A stretch of DNA of 64,000 nucleotides from Telluria beijingensis. GTDB lineage: Bacteria > Pseudomonadota > Gammaproteobacteria > Burkholderiales > Burkholderiaceae_D. Numbering within the stretch: the first letter of the stretch is position 1; each line of letters opens with the position of its first letter. The translations under genes and the position numbers were made by a program. This document shows, one piece after another, positions 63,164 to 64,000 of the stretch. The stretch spans positions 3,687,072 to 3,751,071 of the forward strand of contig NZ_CP132480.1 of assembly GCF_030770395.1 (NCBI RefSeq), written 5' to 3'. The notes below the pieces were generated by a model. The model did not search any database. It saw only the letters and a list, made by a program, of their open reading frames with translations, and was not told the origin of the DNA.

Positions 63164-64000
63164 TCAGTGACGGAAGTGACGGGTACCGGTGTACAGCATC
63201 ACCACGCCGCGCTCGTCGGCCGCGTCGATCACTTCCTGGTCGCGCATCGAGCCGCCCGGGTGGATGACGCAGGTCGCGCCGGCATCGACGACGACATCCA
63301 GGCCGTCGCGGAACGGGAAGAAGGCATCCGACGCTACGGCCGAACCGGCCAGCGTCAGGCCGGCGTTCTGCGCCTTGATCGAGGCGATGCGGGCCGAGTC
63401 GATACGGCTCATCTGGCCGGCGCCGACGCCCAGCGTCATGCCGTTGGCGCAGAACACGATCGCGTTCGACTTGACGAACTTGGCCACGCGCCAGGCGAAC
63501 ATCATGTCCTGCAGCTGCTGCTGGGTCGGTTGCTTCTTGGTGACCACGCGCAGGTCGCCCAGGCCGACGTTTTTCGCATCCGGCGACTGCACCAGCAGGC
63601 CGCCGCCGACGCGCTTGACGTCGTAGTTGTTCTGGCCGGCGCCCAGTGCGATCTCGAGCAGGCGCACGTTCTGCTTGGCCGCCATGATCTGGCGTGCCTC
63701 GGCCGTGAACGATGGCGCGATCAGCACTTCGACGAACAGCTTCGACAGGGCTTCGGCCGCCTTGCCGTCGACTTCGACGTTGAAGGCGATGATGCCGCCG
63801 AAGGCCGAGGTCGGGTCGGTCTGCAGCGCGCGCGAGTAGGCGTCCAGCGCATCGACACCGATCGCCACGCCGCACGGGTTGGCGTGCTTGACGATCACGC
63901 AGCCGGCCGGCTGGCCCAGGCCGCCAAGCGACTTGACGCATTCCCAGGCCGCGTCGGCATCGGCGATATTGTTGTACGACAGTTCCTTGCCCTGCAACTG
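63164..64000 (-). CDS. purH: Bifunctional AICAR formyltransferase/IMP cyclohydrolase, C-terminal part (cut by window)
   Basis: Carries out the last two steps of IMP synthesis. Only the last 279 codons are inside the window; the frame runs past the right edge, so the 5' part, including the IMP cyclohydrolase domain, is missing. The AICAR transformylase core is visible as '[19 protein letters not shown]', the Lys-His catalytic pair in '[13 protein letters not shown]', '[19 protein letters not shown]' and the C-terminal '[11 protein letters not shown]'. It is transcribed toward the ruv genes. Confidence 0.97.
   Translation of the reverse strand, partial: QLQGKELSYNNIADADAAWECVKSLGGLGQPAGCVIVKHANPCGVAIGVDALDAYSRALQTDPTSAFGGIIAFNVEVDGKAAEALSKLFVEVLIAPSFTAEARQIMAAKQNVRLLEIALGAGQNNYDVKRVGGGLLVQSPDAKNVGLGDLRVVTKKQPTQQQLQDMMFAWRVAKFVKSNAIVFCANGMTLGVGAGQMSRIDSARIASIKAQNAGLTLAGSAVASDAFFPFRDGLDVVVDAGATCVIHPGGSMRDQEVIDAADERGVVMLYTGTRHFRH

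Overview
The window is a gene-dense, high-GC chromosomal segment (roughly two thirds G+C by eye). It looks like a betaproteobacterium of the Burkholderiales, most likely Oxalobacteraceae close to Massilia. That placement is an inference from gene content and order: xseB-ispA-dxs next to a Rieske oxygenase, polA back to back with a DUF2782 gene, thrB followed by a BPSS1780-type membrane protein, and the codon usage. No rRNA, tRNA, CRISPR array, prophage or intact insertion sequence was seen. Both ends cut genes: an RTX-repeat protein on the left and purH on the right.

Left third (1-26 kb). An RTX protein converges on the isoprenoid operon xseB-ispA-dxs across a shared terminator. A Rieske oxygenase, a DMT exporter and a mercaptopyruvate sulfurtransferase follow on the plus strand. 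Next come a ZIP metal transporter, a Tat-exported dienelactone hydrolase and a Fur-box-controlled TonB siderophore receptor. A serine hydrolase, a PPC-domain gene, polA, a DUF2782 gene, thrB and a membrane protein come next. A comparatively AT-rich DUF4214 lipoprotein gene, uvrD, a GFA-type zinc protein and an SRPBCC protein close the region.

Middle (26-45 kb). An HpaR-like MarR regulator is divergent from a bestrophin and succinate CoA-transferase pair, with a palindromic operator between them. A heptad-periodic Met/Gly-rich periplasmic protein and glutathione-dependent formaldehyde dehydrogenase follow. Then a compact thiamine operon runs thiC-thiS-thiG-thiD-thiE behind a TPP riboswitch, with a hairpin that buries the thiC ribosome binding site. 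A 161-bp foldback MITE-like element sits at the edge of the thiC promoter. Upstream of it lies a two-gene operon encoding a metzincin-like protease and a small exported protein. valS ends the region.

Right third (44-64 kb). A TetR regulator and a metallo-beta-lactamase-fold lipoprotein share two operator copies. An NtrC-type two-component system is divergent from an HlyD/ABC-ATPase/FtsX-type efflux operon, which carries a near-perfect sigma-54 promoter and two palindromic enhancer sites. An alanine symporter, DUF2147 and SMR genes follow. A DesK/DesR-like pair with an amidohydrolase is flanked by two paralogous four-helix membrane proteins. ruvC-ruvA-ruvB and purH end the window.

Three intergenic regions carry paired inverted palindromes (REPIN-like) whose stems covary, so a dispersed repeat family is active or was recently active in this genome.
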